DNA of 64,000 bases from Oscillospiraceae bacterium. Its GTDB lineage: Bacteria > Bacillota > Clostridia > Oscillospirales > Ruminococcaceae. Under the pieces are notes generated by a model. That model searched no databases. It was not told the DNA's origin and saw only the letters and a program-made list of their open reading frames with translations. Where the stretch lies: positions 1 to 64,000 of the forward strand of contig JAGAUA010000019.1 of the NCBI GenBank assembly GCA_017847885.1, given 5' to 3'. Position 1 is the stretch's first letter. Each line of letters starts with the position of its first letter. The position numbers and the translations under genes were made by a program. This document shows, in pieces, positions 61,576-64,000 of this stretch.

Positions 61576-62766
61576 TCAGTTAAAGCTTATCCTGTTTATC
61601 TCGTCATATCCAAGAAGATAGACATATCCGTCAATGCGGCAGAAATCGTCGTAGTCCGTGTTCAGCTCTACCGAAGAAATCTTATCTCCAAGGGCGGTAA
61701 TAGATTCGATACCGTTTTTGTTTTGCATATAAACAGTATTCCCGCTTACCTGCAAATTAAGTACCTCATAATCAAGAGAAATTTCTTTTACGGTATTGTT
61801 CAGACAATCTATGGTAACCACCTCGGAACTGCGGCGTTCATCGTTTCTGAAAAGCAGCGCCGCAATATTGCCGTCGGAGGAATAATCCACCAGCTGCCGT
61901 TTGTACTCATAGCTGCCGATAAAATTGCCGTTTCTGTCATAATAAGCGCAGACCGTATCACCGAAAATGATTATATCGTTGTCGCCGTAAAGCCGTACCG
62001 AAAGCGCCAAAGTTTCAAGATTTTCGGTCTCCCACACGGGAACGGGACTTCCCGACTCGTCATAATCTATTTTATCGAAACGGTAATAGAACATTTTCGA
62101 CGTAATAAATCCGCCCGAAACGCCTATTGTTGTAATATAACAGCCTGTGTTTTCGGGATTGAAGGTAACATCAATTATGCGTGAAACAGAGCGATAATTA
62201 AAAATATTCTTTCCCGTCGCGTCATATACCATTAAAATGGAAGGATATTTATCGCTCTTTGTAACAACAGCCGCAGTATCATTGCTTCCGAGACGGGCAA
62301 GCAAAATCGGGTCGTCGGTGTTTTTGCCGTAAATATTCTTGTATTTACTGTAAAGTCCAAAGCTTTTACCGCCTAAATCGTAAAGCAGAGCCTTTTTGTT
62401 GCCCACAGTTATAACGGGATTTGCAAAGGTATGCTGCTCGCTGTATATCAGCTTTCCGTCGGAATTATGTACAAAAAAGTGGGAGTCGTCAACTATTGCA
62501 ACGCTGTTGTCAAGCTGCTTTAACTGGTAGCTGGCGCCGCCCTCTATCGACAAGGGGAAGTATCCTTCGGCAAGCTCGGCGCTGTTTTCGGGTGTCGGTA
62601 TCTTTGTGAGTATGCCGTCCAGCTTAGGATACCACAAATCTTTGGTCAGAACTATTGCTGCAACAGCTGCGGCAATAATCAGAATTATAAGAAGCTTTTT
62701 AAGAAAGCGTTCTGTTTTTTTCTTTTTTCGTCTTTCACGAAGCATGGAAACATCTGTTACCGCCAA
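61576..62766 (-). CDS. DUF5711 membrane-anchored beta-propeller protein
   Basis: A 396-residue protein. The start is TTG at 62766, 8 nt after AAAGGAG. An upstream GTG is possible. Basic N-terminus (MLRERRKKKKTERFLKK), one helix (LLIILIIAAAVAAIVLTKDL) and an extracytoplasmic region with WD/PQQ-like repeats (for example NSVAIVDDSHFFVHNSDGKL, YPSILMVYDATGKNIFNY, DGNIAALLFRNDERRSSE). It matches DUF5711, a clostridial family of no known role. Between truA and cvpA on one strand, with 15 and 26 nt spacing. Confidence 0.85.
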   Translation of the reverse strand: MAVTDVSMLRERRKKKKTERFLKKLLIILIIAAAVAAIVLTKDLWYPKLDGILTKIPTPENSAELAEGYFPLSIEGGASYQLKQLDNSVAIVDDSHFFVHNSDGKLIYSEQHTFANPVITVGNKKALLYDLGGKSFGLYSKYKNIYGKNTDDPILLARLGSNDTAAVVTKSDKYPSILMVYDATGKNIFNYRSVSRIIDVTFNPENTGCYITTIGVSGGFITSKMFYYRFDKIDYDESGSPVPVWETENLETLALSVRLYGDNDIIIFGDTVCAYYDRNGNFIGSYEYKRQLVDYSSDGNIAALLFRNDERRSSEVVTIDCLNNTVKEISLDYEVLNLQVSGNTVYMQNKNGIESITALGDKISSVELNTDYDDFCRIDGYVYLLGYDEINRISFN

Positions 62767-62781
62767 GCCGTTCACTCCTTT

Positions 62782-63516
62782 TTAATAAAAAACTTTGTTA
62801 AGGTACAAGCCCTGCGCCTGCGCTGTTTTTCCAGCAAGATTTCTGTCCCTTTTTTCAAGCAAAGCGGGAATACAGTCGGGAGCAAGCTTTTTTTCGTTGA
62901 TAAAAATAAGCGTTCCTACCATTATCCTAACCATATTATACAAAAAGCCATCGCCTTTAACAAGCAGTTTCACCAAATTTTCATCTTTCTCCACCTTGAA
63001 ATACTCAATAGTACGGACGCTGTTTTCCTTTTGATTTGCCGTGCCGCAGAACGCCGTAAAATCGTGTGTACCCACAAAATCCTGTGCGGCGCGCTCAATT
63101 AATTCCGTATCGAGCGCAAAGGGATAATGCAGCGCCAAATCGGACAAAAACGGATCCTTGCTGGGTCTGTTGAGTATGAGGTAAAGGTACTCCTTGCCCG
63201 TGCAGGAATACCGCGCATGAAAATCCTCCGGAACTTCCTCACAGCTTAAAATTGCCAAATCGTCGGGAAGGATAGAGTTCATGCCCCGGACAATATTTCC
63301 GCAGGGAATTCTGTGCGCCGTTTCAAAGGAAAAGCAGTACTCGTTGGCATGAACGCCCGTATCAGTACGTGAACAGCCGTTTATTTTCACCTCGGCATTT
63401 GTAAGCGCCGACAGCTTTTCTTCGAGGATATTCTGTATCCCGACAGCGTTTTCCTGCCGCTGAAAGCCGTGGTAAGCCGTTCCGCGGTACGCCATCATAA
63501 CCTTTAAATTCCGCAT
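62782..63516 (-). CDS. truA: tRNA pseudouridine synthase A
   Basis: TruA converts uridines 38-40 of tRNA anticodon stems to pseudouridine. The 244-residue protein contains RGTAYHGFQRQ, the catalytic aspartate D52 in GCSRTDTGVHA, DFHARYSCTGKEYLY and LYNMVRIMVG. AAAGGACGG precedes the ATG. It follows ecfT by 16 nt on the same strand; an ecfA-ecfA'-ecfT-truA order is common in Bacillota. Confidence 0.96.
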   Translation of the reverse strand: MRNLKVMMAYRGTAYHGFQRQENAVGIQNILEEKLSALTNAEVKINGCSRTDTGVHANEYCFSFETAHRIPCGNIVRGMNSILPDDLAILSCEEVPEDFHARYSCTGKEYLYLILNRPSKDPFLSDLALHYPFALDTELIERAAQDFVGTHDFTAFCGTANQKENSVRTIEYFKVEKDENLVKLLVKGDGFLYNMVRIMVGTLIFINEKKLAPDCIPALLEKRDRNLAGKTAQAQGLYLNKVFY

Positions 63517-63532
63517 TTAACCGTCCTTTCGG

Positions 63533-64000
63533 TTATCCCATAAGGCAATTGAGAAGTAATACCAAATCAAAAAATACTATTGACAAACCAAGCGCAAAAT
63601 AGTCCGCGCCGCTTGAATGAAGCTGACGAAGCCTTGTTCTTCCGTCGCCGCCCTGATAGCAGCGACATTCCATTGCAAGGGCAAGCTCCTCGGCACGTCT
63701 GAATGCCGAAACAAAAAGCGGTATCAAAATCGGTGTAAGCGCCTTTGCACGCTGTAAAAGGCTTCCGCTTTCCATGTCAGCGCCCCTTGCTTTCTGGGCA
63801 GACATAATTTTGTCCGTTTCCTCGATAAGCGTAGGAATAAACCGCAGGGCAATAGTCATCATCATTGCAAGCTCATGTACGGGAAGCTTTATCTTCTTTA
63901 ACGGCGAAAGAAGCCTTTCTATCGCGTCGGTAAGTGTAATAGGCGACGTGGTATAGGTAAGCAGTGAGCTGCCCATGATAAGGGCAATTATGCGGATTAT
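63533..64000 (-). CDS. ecfT: energy-coupling factor transporter transmembrane protein EcfT (partial)
   Basis: The gene runs off the right edge; 156 codons of the C-terminal part are visible (the usual length is about 265). The coupling helices with AQKARGADMESGSLLQRAKA and RRAEELALAMECRCYQGGDG carry the A-R-G and related motifs that contact the two EcfA ATPases. EcfT links the ATPases to interchangeable S components for vitamin uptake. EcfA genes presumably lie just beyond base 64000. The frame stays open to the end of the window. Confidence 0.93.
   Translation of the reverse strand: MIRIIALIMGSSLLTYTTSPITLTDAIERLLSPLKKIKLPVHELAMMMTIALRFIPTLIEETDKIMSAQKARGADMESGSLLQRAKALTPILIPLFVSAFRRAEELALAMECRCYQGGDGRTRLRQLHSSGADYFALGLSIVFFDLVLLLNCLMG

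Overview
The window looks like a chromosomal segment of a strict anaerobe of the Bacillota, class Clostridia, most probably a Ruminococcus-like gut or rumen fibre degrader. The support is the gene content: spoVG, indolepyruvate:ferredoxin oxidoreductase, GH26, GH43 and GH59 plant-glycan enzymes, a GH13 amylase, an LRR receptor-like Ser/Thr kinase, DUF1540, DUF1653, DUF1700 and DUF4097 proteins, a lysine riboswitch, TTGACA-N17-TATAAT promoters and AGGAGG ribosome binding sites. The genus is inference; no rRNA gene is present.

Layout. 1-3.2 kb: two-component receiver, lipoprotein and acetyltransferase genes, with two elaborate palindromic non-coding elements. 3.4-8.2 kb: iorA-iorB-paaK operon facing an apbE flavin transferase. 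8.3-13.0 kb: an export/resistance module (short UvrA-like ATPase, AraC-GyrI regulator, ABC-2 ATPase and permease) with a repeated promoter box, resembling DrrABC. 13.1-20.8 kb: housekeeping (yfhO, CPBP protease, lexA, murC, spoVG, nudix) and an HEXXH protein. 21.0-23.2 kb: tRNA-Leu, a MacAB-like adaptor and permease without an ATPase, and a palindromic repeat.

23.2-31.0 kb is a plant-glycan locus: GH43, GH59, GH26, SGNH esterase and LysR. It is partly decaying. The GH59 gene has a 1-nt frameshift, its 5' end and that of a divergent AraC gene are deleted at one point, and LysR and AEC-transporter remnants remain. 31.2-38.7 kb holds a large repeat-rich surface protein, divergent from a zinc-ribbon/kinase/TM/LRR protein with an HTH partner, then a chemoreceptor. 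Two identical-type dyads (ATGCA-N4-TGCAT) lie in the divergent promoter region.

38.7-50.0 kb: TauE exporter, NusG-II protein and Gx transporter (apparently with a non-AUG start), amino-acid ABC transporter without binding protein, a PadR-DUF1700-DUF4097-PspC envelope operon, ABC-F, diguanylate cyclase, and a GH13 amylase fused to DUF1653. 50.2-64.0 kb is mostly core: cca, two tRNA-Ser, ychF, queA, a lysine-riboswitch-led asd-GNAT-dapA-dapB operon, a ClpE-like ATPase, CvpA, DUF5711, truA and a partial ecfT running off the right edge.

The strongest candidates for something not routine are the promoter-dyad/LRR-kinase/HTH/surface-protein locus, the shared promoter box of the UvrA-like/ABC module, the nested palindromic elements, and the precise double truncation of a divergent gene pair.
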